The notes beneath the pieces were generated by a model. That model made no database searches, was not told the origin of the DNA, and saw nothing but the letters and a program-made list of their open reading frames with translations. Shown one piece after another: positions 37,146 to 48,807 of a stretch of 64,000 nucleotides of DNA (position 1 is the first letter of the stretch; each line of letters begins with the position of its first letter). This DNA is from Stenopsyche tienmushanensis (taxonomy: Eukaryota; Arthropoda; Insecta; Trichoptera; Stenopsychidae), in assembly GCA_008973525.1 (NCBI GenBank), contig WACJ01000402.1, positions 434,001 to 498,000 on the forward strand, written 5' to 3'. Made by a program: the position numbers and the translations under genes.

Positions 37146-37579
37146 AGAATAAAATGTTCCAAAACCGGGACGTCGTAATTCAAGAGTTTAAATCTATTAG
37201 TTTTAAATGCGGGTTCTTGTTAGCGAATGACTATTGAAGTTAATAGAGATTATTTTGATTAAATAAATGGTTTTTGTAAAATTTATGGTGTTTTAATTCT
37301 CATCTACAAACATTCACTTAATATTGTTATAAATATTTGCATACGATCTTCAAATGCATTTCAACCGTCTTTCGTATGTATTTGTGCATTGTTTGCATAG
37401 TTGTTGCCTTGACGACGTTTGTTTGAAAGTTTTGTCATACGGAAAACTTTGCTAAACAACTTTATTCACTATAAATTTTAACCAAGGCTGATTAAACCAC
37501 AGAATTTTACACTTGCTTGCATTCTCACTGTGTCGATTGATCAATTATTGTGCTGCGCAAGACAAAAGCGTTTTAGATC

Positions 37580-38885
37580 ATGTTGGCGACGAGTTCGGCC
37601 GTTTATAAAATGATCAAAGACACTCACGAAGATAGAAGGATTCATTGCTTGCCTCGTCCGTTTCTATCGACCGCCACTCCTCATAAGCAGATGAATTTTT
37701 CTCCTATTACGCGCAATGCATCTAAATTTATAACCGACTTCAGCATAAGCAAAGCCATATTCATCGGCGACATGGCCGTCGGTAAAACATCATTAGTGAA
37801 TAGGTATTATATACTTGAATACTTCACCGACAATTGAATATACTGCGTTCTTGTACTTTTAAAAACGTATCGTTGTAGATTCTGCCATCGTATATTTGAG
37901 ACGAATTATAAAGCGACAATTGGTGTCGATTTTGAAGTGGAGCGCTTTCATATCATGGACGTCAAATTTAATTTACAAATGTGAGCAATATGGAAATAAT
38001 CTTATTAATTATAAAAATCAATATGATTTTCAAACGAACTATTTTTATTAGATGGGATACTGCGGGTCAGGAGAGATTTAAATGCATTGCACAGTCGTAT
38101 TACAGAGGAGCTAGCGGTAATATTTTTTATCTTTACAAACAGTGGCGGATGTAGAACCGACCGTTCTCTGTCCTGAGGCCGTGTAATAGTGGAATCATAA
38201 TAGAAAACCACACATATCGAAGACCAAATATCAGAACTTGTTTCAAACTGAAAACCCGAATGGATTCAGTAGTCCAAATCTGCCACTGTTTATAATATAT
38301 TATTAACTTAATAATAACCTACATGCTTACAAATATTTCAGCTATAGTTCTCGTATTTTCTCTTTGCGATCCGTTATCATTGAAGCATACTCGGATGTGG
38401 CTTTGCGAGGCACTAAAAGCAAATAATTCATCTCCGCTCATATTCCTCGTCGGAACCAAGCGAGATATTCTAGTAAGATATAAACGAACTCGTATTAAAA
38501 AATGAAATGATTTATTACACGCATTATGTAATGTTTGCTTTTAGTTATCGTCTTCCTATTTATGCATTGAGGCAGAAGCAGTTCGTCTTGCAAACGAATT
38601 AAACGCAGAATATTGGTCGGTTTCGTCGAAAACAGGCGACTGTGTGAATCATTTCTTCAATCGATTGGCAGCAATAATGTTTGATGATGCAATGCAAAGA
38701 GAGCTTGAACAGAATAGAGTCCCTGTCAAGATCGGCAATCCTATAAGTAGGCAATTTTCTTTTTATTTGCGAAAATTCAGATCATAAATTTACATTATAA
38801 AATTGATTTTTAATTTCTAGCGCTGGGGGAATCCATGAATATCAAAGCACAAAAACCAATGTGTAATGGAAAGTGCAAATATTAA
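37580..38885 (+). CDS. Rab36: Rab34/Rab36-type small GTPase, complete
   Basis: Six exons: 37,580-37,803; 37,879-37,980; 38,052-38,116; 38,342-38,472; 38,545-38,746; 38,821-38,885. All introns are GT-AG, and the total is 262 aa. About 55 N-terminal residues precede the G domain, as in Rab34/36. Motifs: P-loop GDMAVGKTS (63-71), switch I ATIGVDF with Thr88, WDTAGQERF (110-118), a TKRD nucleotide-specificity motif (169-172) and SSKT (201-204). NYKATIGVDFE, FKCIAQSYYRGA and EYWSVSSKTG are characteristic of the Rab34/36 branch. The C-terminus ends CNGKCKY, two separated cysteines rather than a CC pair, so geranylgeranylation is plausible but atypical. In vertebrates these Rabs act in perinuclear lysosome positioning and, for Rab34, cilium formation. 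The Rab34 versus Rab36 split is not resolved by eye. Confidence 0.92.
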
Positions 38886-39099
38886 TAATTTTTAATTGAT
38901 GTTGATGAGTGATGGATTTAACACATATGAGGCCCTTAGCACCATTTAAGTTTGAGACCCTCTGTACCCATTTATATAACCTATAATTTCACTACAGTCA
39001 AACCTTCTACAGAATCCACTTTGTTTGGAGCGTCTTTTACATACGCAACGGGTAAAATACATAAAGTCAATGCCACCTCGCGTGTCTTAGTCACATGCA

Positions 39100-39530
39100 C
39101 TTGTTAATAAGATGAACACATACAAATTCTATATGTTCAGCTCAAATTCTCACACATCAATGGAGTTGAAATTAAACATTAAGAAAACGAAATGGCTAGC
39201 TTTCAGCAAAATCCCAAACAGCATCAATGGAATGATCCGAATAGACGACGATATTGTGGAAAGAGTGCAGAACTATAAATGCATTGGATGCTACATAAAT
39301 AAAACAGCAAAAGCACCAGAGAAATTCGCCACAGAATAGAGGACACAAGTGCAGCCTTCATAAAGATGAAAAAATACTATGCTCATAAGAACTTTCCAAA
39401 ACACTACAATTGAAATTACTATGTTGCTTCAGCATTCTTCTGTATGAAATGGAAGCCTGGATGCTTACTAATACAATGTGTAAGCGTTTAGAAGCCTTTG
39501 AGATGTGAACGTGAAGAAGTACAAATTTTG
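39100..39530 (+). mobile_element. LINE (RTE-type) reverse transcriptase fragment
   Basis: The plus strand reads MELKLNIKKTKWLAFSK and IVERVQNYKCIGCYIN, which is the thumb-side end of a non-LTR reverse transcriptase (usual LNIKKTKVM, and V..FKYLGCxI). After the stop at 39,337 and a frameshift it continues EDTSAAFIKMKK, LLYEMEAWMLT, MCKRLEAFEM. It is a dead fragment of the same type as at 32,347. Confidence 0.8.
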
Positions 39531-39607
39531 TATGGGCGCCTAATTTTCTAAATCGTGATCCCTATCTTGACGCTATAGAAGGGTTGACTGTATTACGTGA
39601 CATATAG

Positions 39608-39644
39608 ACAGAGAAAGGTGTAGTTTTTCTACACCCTTCTCTGT
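39608..39644 (+). other. Strong 16-bp stem-loop
   Basis: ACAGAGAAAGGTGTAG, a TTTTT loop and CTACACCCTTCTCTGT pair in 15 of 16 positions. It may be a fold-back from a transposon end or a structured transcript element. There is no annotated RNA family that I can assign. Confidence 0.55.
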
Positions 39645-39679
39645 ATTTTTTATTTTGACATGGTTTTTATATATTTTAA

Positions 39680-39800
39680 AATGCCAGCCACACCTCATGC
39701 AGATTTGAACCCATGACCGACTGCTTAATCGTGGGACTACCTATAGGGAAATCTACCACTGAATCAGAGACTATTAGAACTGCCGTCCTGAACTTTTCAA
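39680..39800 (-). mobile_element. tRNA-derived SINE, copy 1
   Basis: On the minus strand there is a promoter B-box-like GGTTCAAATC within CATGGGTTCAAATCTGCA, preceded by an A-box-like CAGTGGTAGAT and followed by GAGGTGTGGCTGGCA. The segment after the B box is shared with 48,325-48,357 (TTGGGTTCAAATCCCACAGG, then AGATGTGGCTGGCA). Repeated tRNA-like promoter boxes with a common tail suggest a SINE family. Confidence 0.4.
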
Positions 39801-39944
39801 CTTGGCAACTCTTACGCAGTGCTTACAAATTGAACCAGTATAAAAATATCAGTTTATTTTGTAATAATCCATTTAAAATAATGGCAGATTTTTATAAATA
39901 CACATTGGACCTTATAAAATCAAACGGGCCGGCTTGAAATCAGT

Positions 39945-41695
39945 TCAATAGTGGAATTAGCATTAGAAATGAACAAAAGGTCATATAGGTTTTGAGGTCT
40001 CTCAAGGACAATTATATTTTAATACCACACTTGCCTGCTAACATACCACGTAATAGTGAAATTGCGCATTTTAAAGACCAAGATTGTCCTTTGGAATATG
40101 TGGTATTGATTCTTAAGGTAGTAAATTAGCTCCAAGTCCCGTATAGTGTAGTACTACGGACCTTCTACTGCGCCTAGGGCCTCTCATATACTAAATCCGA
40201 CACTGATATAATGTATAGGCATATTAAAAAAGATTTATTTTTTTATGAAAATATAAAGCGATTCACTCGGCTTCCACATTTTCTATGTAAGGCCACATTT
40301 AAAATTAATATAATAAATAACAGTCAATATACATGGTCTATAAATACAATATGTATGCTATGGAATATAATATAGGATTATGCTAAATTTATGTTTCATT
40401 TTTTGTATTAAAACTGTACGGCGCTCTCGTCATTATCTAGAATTTGTTGACCAGACGCTTTGGGAAATTCGTAATCATTATAGATAAGTTGTATTATATA
40501 TGTCAATTTCACTATTTATTTTGATAGTGTTTTTATTGACCATAAAAATGTTATTACATTTGGACCTCGTATAACACGCAAAAATGTTTTGTAATACAAA
40601 TCTGTGTTATACAAGGTTTGAAGTTTGTATAAAATTAGAGTTTGCGTTCCAAAAAAATATCGAAGATAGTTTGTGTAAGTATGTACTTTATTTTTTTGAA
40701 TAAACGCATACATTTATGAAATTAATTGAGAAAAAAACTTTAATAGCATATAAAAAAGTAGATAAAAAAGAAGCTTAAGAAATTAGCATTAAAACATTCG
40801 GCATATATATATATTTAATGCATTTATATTGCTGTGCCGAATCCGTGTATTGATTAATCATTATCTGTTCATTTGTTTTTTCTCTGAAGAGTGACAAATG
40901 CAATTTCGATACCATTGAATGGCTTTTATCTTATTTTACTACCTGACCTAAGTAAACATATTCAAACAATTCGTTCGCAATAACATTGCAATATTTCTCA
41001 GTTCGGCGTGCAAATTTCAGACCAAGTTCAATTCGGTATCAAACCTAGACTTTGTACAATGCCTTTTGATTAATTTAATTAAAAACATACCAATTTATAT
41101 TTCAGGCTTCCAGATCACAATGTTTATGTAGTGGATTTATAACTGATATTACGTAAGGGTTTGTGTTATGCTTTTGATTTTGCGTCTTGCATTCATACTT
41201 TCACCTCCTCGTTCGCTAGATATTGAAGGTAGCATAACATAAGGGCGTTTTCGTGACCGTCTCAATAGGGAGTGTGGGGAAGACTGAAAAACAATTCCAA
41301 ATTACCTTGTTGATGGTCGGCTAGAAAGGGCTTTTTGGAATACAGAGCCCCACCTTTCATCGCTAAAGTATTGCCGGACTAGGGTGAAGTCATACATGAT
41401 GCTTAAGTGCATCTCGGATTCGCACCTACAACAGCTGATGGTGTTTCCCCGTCCACGTGCAACTTAACCAAGCTAATTTGAGATGGCAATGAAAGTTATT
41501 ATTACGAAGTGAAATTCTTTTTCTTTCGTCTTCCTGATTTTGGACCCGCCAGGCTTTATACGTTATACACCTTTGGTAGTGTCAATTATGTAAGAGATAG
41601 TGAGTCACAAGTATGCCGGGGAGTCTATGAAAGTAGCAACGGATAATATTGAGTGTGTGAATAAGTTCCTGCCGTTTCACCATTAAATGACATAT
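39945..41695. other. No gene recognised
   Basis: AT-rich DNA with no recognisable exon or element ends. Confidence 0.4.
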
Positions 41696-41699
41696 AATC

Positions 41700-42260
41700 A
41701 AAGTGCAGAAAGATTTACAATGTTTTGCTTAATGAAGATCCACGTCAAACGCAATCTGACCTTGCAAAATCATTAAGAATTGATCGAGGAACAGTTTAGA
41801 AACGTCTTACAGCATTAGGAATAATACAAAAAGAAGGATCTTGGTTGTCTTACAACTTGAAGCTGAGAGATGTGAGAAGGCGTCTTTTCGCGTGTGAACA
41901 GCTGCCTCAACGGCAAAAATAGAAAAGGTTTTTTAAGATCGTATCATGACTGGCTATGAATAGTGGATATGCTGTGATAATCCTAAGCGTTAAGGACCAA
42001 GCCTCGACGACAAAGCGGAATATCCATGGTTCCAAGCCCATGCCCTGTATTCGGCGGGATCAGCTGATATTATGAGCTGCTCCAACCTAACCAAATCATC
42101 ACAGGACATCTTTATCGAAGGCATTGAAGGAAAAATGGTCACAATACGCCCAAAAACACGACAAGACGATTTTGCAGCATGACAATGCTAGGTCACATGT
42201 CACATCAGCAGTCAAATATTATTAATTTGTTTGCGGAGGAGGAAAATCTTGCAGTAACAT
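41700..42260 (+). pseudogene. Mariner transposase relic (cecropia-like)
   Basis: Segments: LLNEDPRQTQSDLAKSLRID, KRLTALGIIQKEGSWLSYNL, LKLRDVRRRLFACEQLPQRQ, then a degraded DRIMTGYE.WICCDNPKR (first catalytic region; the usual TGDEKW has become TGYE, losing the Asp), and later ILQHDNARSHVTSAV-like sequence with the second catalytic Asp (frame broken near Q). Stops and frameshifts are frequent. The third catalytic region is not recognisable. Confidence 0.85.
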
Positions 42261-42446
42261 TTTGGTGGTAGTGTGGAATTTTTACCCACTAAAACCCCCC
42301 TCCTCTTCTGCTGCCACCCGGCAACTAGTATTGCCCTGGGCTCGCCATTTAATCAGCTCATACGTTGATTTTGTATCTGCATCACGCATTTTATACCTTA
42401 GCATCCTTAAGCATTGAAGGAATCATGGTGTCAAGTGAGAGTGTAT

Positions 42447-42705
42447 TTATTTCGAGCTCTTCGTAGAGAATATCCCTTTCAGCAGCCATCCTGATTTCGC
42501 TTCTTCGTTGTACTCTCGCTTTGTTGAACCTATGTCTTTCACTTCATTGTACAGCTTCCTTCGGTTTGTTTTAGGGCCTCCGATGCAGGGTATCAACCTG
42601 GTCAGACTTTCCGCGATACCTGCTGCTTTCGCTGCCGCATTCTCTGTGTGTCGTAAAGCGGAGTTTGTCATCGATCGGTCAAAACCTACATGGAAACAAT
42701 GAAAT
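42447..42705 (-). mobile_element. LINE (Jockey/R1-like) reverse transcriptase fragment
   Basis: The minus strand reads NAAAKAAGIAESLTRLIPCI, then GGPKTNRRKLYNEV. This matches the segment after the reverse transcriptase domain in Jockey/R1-type LINEs (usual AAEKAA..ALSRLMPNIGGP...RRxLL). After this the frame continues without similarity. It is a short isolated remnant. Confidence 0.65.
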
Positions 42706-43139
42706 GGAAAGTTTTACTCCACCTGCCGTACTGTTCTGATATTTCGCTTTTCAATTATCATTTATCCGATGGATGACTCATATCCTGGCTTAGCAACACT
42801 TCACTTCTTATGAAGCTACCAAAAAATTGGTCGATCCTTGAATAACCTCAAAAGACGTGTCGTTTTTTTGACGTGGAATTAAATGCTGCCAGAAAGGTGG
42901 GCAAAAGCAGTAGCTGGCTTAGATTATTTTTTTTTATAATAAAGTATTTATTTTCACGAAAAATGGCGAGAACTTATTCCCGTACCCAATATTAACCAGG
43001 GGCAGTCAAACAACCCAGCCAAACGGTTGAAAAATATAATAAAATTCATTTACTAATTTTGATAAAATGATGTTGTAATTAATACTTTCACAAAAAAGTA
43101 AGACAGGATCAAATGTTAGATTAGTACTGACAGTAGTCG

Positions 43140-43493
43140 GAAGAGGGCGGCGTTTGAAAAGTTTGAGAGTCGGTGGTGTAGGTTGTTGCGTTGTTGCCGT
43201 CGCGTCGCATCAGTGGTGTTGTGTAGAGGCGGTGCGACGGTGCGCGGGCGCACCTGTCAAAAGTTGAGATCCCGCGGGCGCCAGTCCTCGTCTGCGCCAC
43301 CTCACTGCCGTTACCGAGGTAACCTTTGCGTCAGGAGAGCGCCAGCGCTTGCGTCAACGTCACCGCTACCCTGCCGCGGCAAGTTCGCCTTTTCCGTCAG
43401 TCGTCGTTGGTCGCCCGCTTCGCGAGTTGTGCGCGCTAAACAGTGCTACCAACTTAGTGTTTTAACTACTAGTGACGATTCAATCTAAAACCG
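43140..43493 (+). promoter_or_regulatory. CpG-rich likely promoter and non-coding 5' exon
   Basis: The region is strongly GC- and CpG-rich within very AT-rich DNA. An initiator-like GCATCAGTG lies at 43,208-43,215, with no TATA box. About 280 bases later AAAACCG|GTAATT gives a possible donor at 43,494. The ORF across it (101 codons) has no recognisable features and no good start context, so I read it as a 5' UTR exon on the plus strand. The next recognisable plus-strand gene is Cpr, 18.5 kb to the right. Whether this belongs to Cpr or to an unseen gene is open. Confidence 0.4.
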
Positions 43494-43499
43494 GTAATT

Positions 43500-45225
43500 C
43501 AAAGTGCACACTATTTCAACAAACGTCAACGCACTTATTTTGCGATATGTGAATATTTTCGTCCCAGACTATTATCCGATGGGCCAATAATTTGCCAACA
43601 CTAACCAAACACATTTAATCGCCTACATCATTTGACACATGTCAATTTTTATACAAATACCAATTACTTCACTGAAATTTACTTATTAATTAATATTCAA
43701 CACTATTTCAATATAAATCTAATCAATTCTGACTTATTAAGACAAAACACCAACAACAAAAATTGAACAAAATTAATCAAAATTAAACCACCATTTCGTA
43801 AAAAAAATTACATAATTCTGTAAATTGAGTTTATAAAATGAAATGATTTCGTTTTTGAAATTCATCGAATCCCATACATATTTCACAATGATAATATAGT
43901 TCGGCGTAACTTTAGTCACGTAGGCCTTCATGCCCGTTCATGAAAAGTAATTAATTCAGAATTGTCCCATTTTTTTATAATGGAATCGATGGTCTTCCGT
44001 TGAAAGTCAATTATAATGCATCAAATGAGTCGATTAAAAGAAAATTATTCAAAACACCATTCAACAAAATCAAATCCATGGCCTACATATTTGAGGATAA
44101 ACGTCGTTAATCTCCCCGATTCCACAAACAAGACGCAAAACATAGTAAAACATTTACGTCACCATCAGCGTTGAAATATGTATAATATCAAAGGTCGAAA
44201 CAATTTTGATTTTTTTTTGTCATCATCGTGTTTGAAAAACTAATGGCAACAATTTGCAAAAATGTCCGTTTGTGATGATGATGATTTTAGTTCGCGGATT
44301 CACCAACATCGACGCGCTTTAATTATTTTATTTGTGGCTCGAATTGTTTCCGTCGTTATATAAGCGATTATTTTTATTCGACGTCCGAGCGAAAGTCGCT
44401 CGTTGTTTTATTATTGCGTCCTTTGACAATTGAATCAAGTTCAAAGATTACATCCATCGCTTCGGGCCGTCAATTGGGTGTTATTTTCTCGGCCGGGTTG
44501 ACAATTTGCCATTTGTTCGTATGCGCGGTGATGTTTCGACTCTGCGTTTGAAACTTTTGCGGAAATGGCCGAATTTTTCGCTGTCGAGGCGAGGCGAAGA
44601 TCGCGCTCTTCCGTTTCCGCGAAGATAAAGTATTTTTGACGTTTGGTGGGTTTTTCGAATGTCATGGCGGCAAGCTTCACAACTTGCACAAAAAGTTGCA
44701 TTTCAAACCGATACATCTCAAAATAGATTCACTAACGCAGCAAAGATCATTCAATGGGCAGCCCTGATGACCTTGGTTGGATTTATTTAAACATAAAATG
44801 GAAACACCAAATTTCAAAATGTGAAAACATTTTAGACATTAACTACTATTCGATACGAAACGTATCCTCATTAGTGAATCTAATGCCCGTTACAATAGTT
44901 GAACAATAAACATTTGCATATGAATTTTTAGTACTTTATCGTCATGTAGAAACCAGGTTCAAAGTGCATTTTTATAGTTTCCAGTATTTAATCCTCATAA
45001 GACAACGATCCTATTCGAATAAGCTGGATATGTTAGATATTCTCATAAGTTATGTCGTTTTTCTTTCAATACAATTCAAAGTAATTTTTCTTAGCCTCTG
45101 GGTACTCTGGGTCAATTCATCCAACTGTTGACAGTATACCGATGCCAAAACTATCTAACCTTGTGGCAATACTTCCAACTAAATTATTCCTTTATAATCC
45201 CACCATTCACACAAAAGCACTCTAA
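43500..45225. other. No gene recognised
   Basis: AT-rich at first. 44,270-44,700 is more balanced and includes TATATAAG near 44,357 and a perfect small hairpin CGAGCGA-AAG-TCGCTCG near 44,385. I recognise no product. Confidence 0.35.
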
Positions 45226-45229
45226 CTCT

Positions 45230-45815
45230 AAACATTGTTTTTTTCCTTTGCGTTTAAATAGAAAACCCATTTCTCATACCCAAACGTTGCAATAAGTTTG
45301 TATAATACTCGTCTTTATTTGTTTTTCCTTTTTGGAGATAATCAATAAAGATTATCCCACGCGGATCCTAAAAAAACTGATGTCTGCTGGTGGAAATGTT
45401 TTCTTTGGATTCTCCCCTTTCAGTCCATTGTTTTGACTGTTCCTTTATCTCAGATGTGAAGTGATGGACTCATGTTTCATCCATGGTTATGAATCGACGC
45501 AAAAACTCGGCTTTATATCTGTGAAACACCGACAAACACTCGACTGAAACATGCCCACGATGCTATGTTTGTTCCGTTGTGAGAAAACGCGGCACCATTC
45601 TTGCGCACAGCTTTCTCATGTCTAAATTTGCAGTCAATATGCGATACACAGCATTTTTTGAAAAGTCTACCATGTCTGCTAGCTATCGTACTTTCAGTCG
45701 ACGGTCATCAATTCCATTTTGTGGATCCCATGGCGTGGTCACCTTATTCGATCGACCACTGCCAGGTAGACACTTACACGACAAACTTCAAAATACGTCT
45801 TTACTACTCAACTGA
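45230..45815 (-). pseudogene. Mariner transposase relic, minus strand
   Basis: Read on the minus strand it contains AVYRILTANLDMRKLCARMV, PRFLTTEQ, then an MDET.VHHFTSEIKEQSKQW catalytic segment and RGIIFIDYLQKGKTNKDEYY. It is the same family as the plus-strand relic at 31,525, which shares VHHFTPEIKE and GIIFIDYLQ. A TGA replaces the Trp after MDET, and other breaks are present. Confidence 0.8.
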
Positions 45816-45819
45816 CTGA

Positions 45820-47040
45820 ATGAGCCTATTTTGAAGAAGGTGCATCGAAAAAAAAAAACTACATTATGGAATCATCTAAAACATGTGTTTTGATAAATTA
45901 TTTTTGCACTGTTTAACATTGCAATGACACGAGAAAGACAGGTCAGTGGTCCGTGGACATTTGTGTTTGATTATTTTTGACCAGTTCCGGGGTCATCAAA
46001 GTTTACGTATGGAGTCTGCACAATTTATCTGCTCAAATTTGCTCCTCGGAGACAAAATAAAAACAGTCTTAACAGAGTACCATTCGGGCTGGATGCATCA
46101 TTCCTTTTTTTATTTGTCGAGCCTCAAATACCGGTTTCGCTGAACTGCATGCACGTCAGATTCGTCTTCCGAAATCTTCATCATGGCAATTTGGGGTCTC
46201 CACTTGCGCCATTTTAAAACCCTGTTTTCTTTTTGAATTTCGAACATGACATCGAAAAAGTACAACACACAAAGTTTCGTTATTCAACGCGCTGACAATG
46301 GATATTATATTGTACTAGTGTTTGCGACATTTCCGCGTGTCATCAAATGGCCGTGGCGGTCTATGACCATCGATAAGACGACACGTGCTGTTAATAATCG
46401 ATCAATGATCTGTTCATTTTTAATATATTTCTCCTGAATTAAATCTCCATCAAACTTGTTTGAAAATGAAAAACACACTGCATTAGATTCTTAATACCGT
46501 TACTATTTCAAGATTTTAAACAATGCAATTGGCACACAAATATACAATGTCTACAAACGGAATAAGACCTTGATATACTTTGCAAATTGCAGAATTTGCA
46601 TAGACCTTTAGTGAAACACGTTTGTTTGATCATTGAACGTCTTGATTTGTTATGTTTTTAATCTGAAAAAATCGTTATATTTTATGCCTTGTGTTGCTTT
46701 CGTCGCTGCAGTGTTTCGACGCGTTTTTCGGCTGTAGAAATCGCACCGGGGGGTTACTCGGGTATGAGGCAATTCCATAACATTACCTTGATGATTATCT
46801 CAGTTTTTCGACATCCAATCAATATTTGACGAAAATGACGAGGCACAAGGACTCTATATGTTGCGGAGATCAGTTCATGGATTAAAATTTTAACGGATTC
46901 CCAGACTCTCGCCCTACTCAGCTTAATTTCACACTAAAATATTTACTCCACCTAATTTATTTTTACTAGAAAGCTGTCAAAAGATGTTACTTCCTTCTAC
47001 CATGACGATCTCTTCTTGGTTTTTTGCTGTGAAATACAAT
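45820..47040. other. No gene recognised
   Basis: Open frames of about 63 codons at most, with no recognisable content. Confidence 0.4.
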
Positions 47041-47044
47041 ACAT

Positions 47045-47302
47045 CTACGTAAGTTGTTCAGTGCCAAAGTGCCAGCCAAAGATGTTGATCAAGGGCACAA
47101 TCTCGTTGGCTACATGTTCAACAGATATTGCCTCAAACCCTTCAAAGTCGCGTTCAAGAACACTGTCCGGCCAAAGTTTGTTCCACACAGAAATACAGGT
47201 CATCTTGGTAACCTTATCAATCATCTTGAGGCAGGCCACGATGTGTAAATTACCTTTCCAAAAATCTTTTAGAGTGAGAACGATCCCTTCAGTTATTTTC
47301 AA
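47045..47302 (-). pseudogene. Pogo/Tigger-type transposase fragment
   Basis: The 85-codon minus-strand frame reads LKDFWKGNLHIVACLKMIDK, then SVWNKLWPDSVLERDFEGFE. This matches the region after the DDE core of Tigger/jerky-type proteins (usual LREFWKxYxIxxCI..I..AW..V....xxxxWKKLxPxFV.DFxGFE). It ends in a stop at 47,045, and nothing upstream shows the catalytic residues. Confidence 0.7.
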
Positions 47303-47348
47303 AACAATACTTGAAGAGTGCTGTAGTGTAGAGTTTTTTTAAGGTATT

Positions 47349-47473
47349 TTAACCCTAGGTCACTAATCATATTATAATCGTTAGTTTAAAACCTTTATAA
47401 TTAGAAGTTTCGGAAATGTGCATACATGTCGAATGCGTTCTATGCGACTAATGATTAGTGATATAGGGCTGAA
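47349..47473. mobile_element. TTAA element, CCCTAGGTCA family (117 bp)
   Basis: TTAA at 47,349-47,352 precedes CCCTAGGTCACTAATCAT. The right end, in reverse complement, is CCCTATATCACTAATCAT, giving 18-bp inverted repeats with two mismatches. The right flank CTGA is a decayed TTAA. It is related to the 33,605 element (CCCTAGATCACTAA). Confidence 0.7.
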
Positions 47474-47787
47474 GTCAGAAATGAGCTGCTGATACATCTG
47501 TTGAATCAACCAAGTAGTGTTAGAAGATACAAACTGGATATTGTTCAATCTAAATTCTTCACGGAGGTCATCTGTTATTGGCAGAGTAGTAGCTAAACAT
47601 AGAATGATTGCCTAAAAGCTTAGTGGTTCATTGGTATCTGAGTGCAATTTTTTTCAAGAGCATTTATAAACGTGCGTTCAATATTGGATATAACCCACGG
47701 GCCACCAGAGTGATCGTGTCGAAGGGGGTATTCTAGTATAAAATTTTGAAAACATCTATTTTTTTTTTTGCATATTTGTCAAGTTTA

Positions 47788-48030
47788 GACTTTCAAGAAT
47801 ATATCCTCCAACGGAATTTCCTAAATTCTTGTTAACGAAGTTATAGCTATTTTATTGACGCGGCAACTAAGCCGGTCCTACCAGAATGAAATCTTTAAAC
47901 GCGTTTTTTTAAACTACTTTTTTAACACGATTGACATGATATCTCTAGTTCTGATCAACCGATTTCAAATGTGGTACAAACCTTCTGTATATAACTTTCT
48001 ATCGTCCCTACCATTCATTTATGATTTATG
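47788..48030 (+). repeat. Interspersed repeat R1, copy 1 (empty site)
   Basis: It shares AAGAATATATCCTCCAACGG, ACGCGGCAACTAAGCCGGTC and AGAATGAAATCTTTAAACGC with 51,358-51,605. The AATCTTTAAACGCG site here is uninterrupted, while in the inverse copy at 60,256 it is split by a 527-bp TTAA element. Confidence 0.75.
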
Positions 48031-48130
48031 TTAAAATTTTATTTTGAAATATTTTTAAAACATAACTGAAAAAATAAGTCCAAAACTTTTTTTTAAACTG
48101 TTTTAAAAACTGTTTTAATTTATTTTTTTT

Positions 48131-48156
48131 CATCAGAGAAATTGTTTTCTCTGATG
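48131..48156 (+). other. Perfect 11-bp stem-loop
   Basis: CATCAGAGAAA and TTTCTCTGATG pair around a 4-base loop in otherwise T-rich sequence. It may be the remains of an inverted-repeat element. No RNA family is assigned. Confidence 0.4.
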
Positions 48157-48224
48157 TGGGTGCTATAATGACATCCTTACTAATTAAAAATATTTTTTTT
48201 ATTTTTTTAGTTTCAGATGATTGG

Positions 48225-48360
48225 AAGGGCTGGAATCGTGTCAGTCAGGGCACGCCCTTTTTTACCTCTTATGCACAAAATTAGTGCGTCTAGACTAGAA
48301 CACCCCCTGAAAGGGGTGTTGTTGGGTTCAAATCCCACAGGAGATGTGGCTGGCAACCAC
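48225..48360 (+). mobile_element. tRNA-derived SINE, copy 2
   Basis: B-box-like GGTTCAAATCC at 48,333 and AGATGTGGCTGGCA after it are shared with the minus-strand copy at 39,680-39,800. A CACCCCCTGAAAGGGGTG hairpin precedes the B box. It does not fold as a complete tRNA, because the T stem has a mismatch and no matching acceptor strand lies upstream. Confidence 0.4.
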
Positions 48361-48807
48361 ATTTTTAAAAACATATATATATGCCATGAAAAACCATGTC
48401 AAAGTGGTTGGTAATGATACCATAAAAAAGGGATCGCTAAAGGCCACCTCAAAAAGAAAGAAGTCAATTTCTATTCTATTTAATACTGTAATAGTGGTTC
48501 GATTTAATTCAAAATCAGATGGAATATTGGATTGAATTCTCTATTATCGTCTATTATTTAATCCATCTTTGGTCATCGACGCATCAAAATTGCAATTGCT
48601 ATCCGCTGCAATGAAAAGCAATTGGTTGTAAACGCTGTTGATCATATGCATTGAGATTTATTGTTCCTATTTATCAGCAAACATGTGAGAAGCTGAACAA
48701 GTTCAGTCAGCTGGGTTTGGATTTGTGTCCTTTTTTTATGGATGCCGATTTTAAAAAAAATATCCAGAAATCTCCCAAATAATAAACCATAATAGTATCG
48801 TTTATAG

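Noticed and set aside
48225..48360. A true tRNA gene with a GGTTCAAATCC box
   Set aside because: No matching acceptor strand upstream and a mismatched T stem. The sequence after the box is repeated at 39,680, which fits a SINE better.
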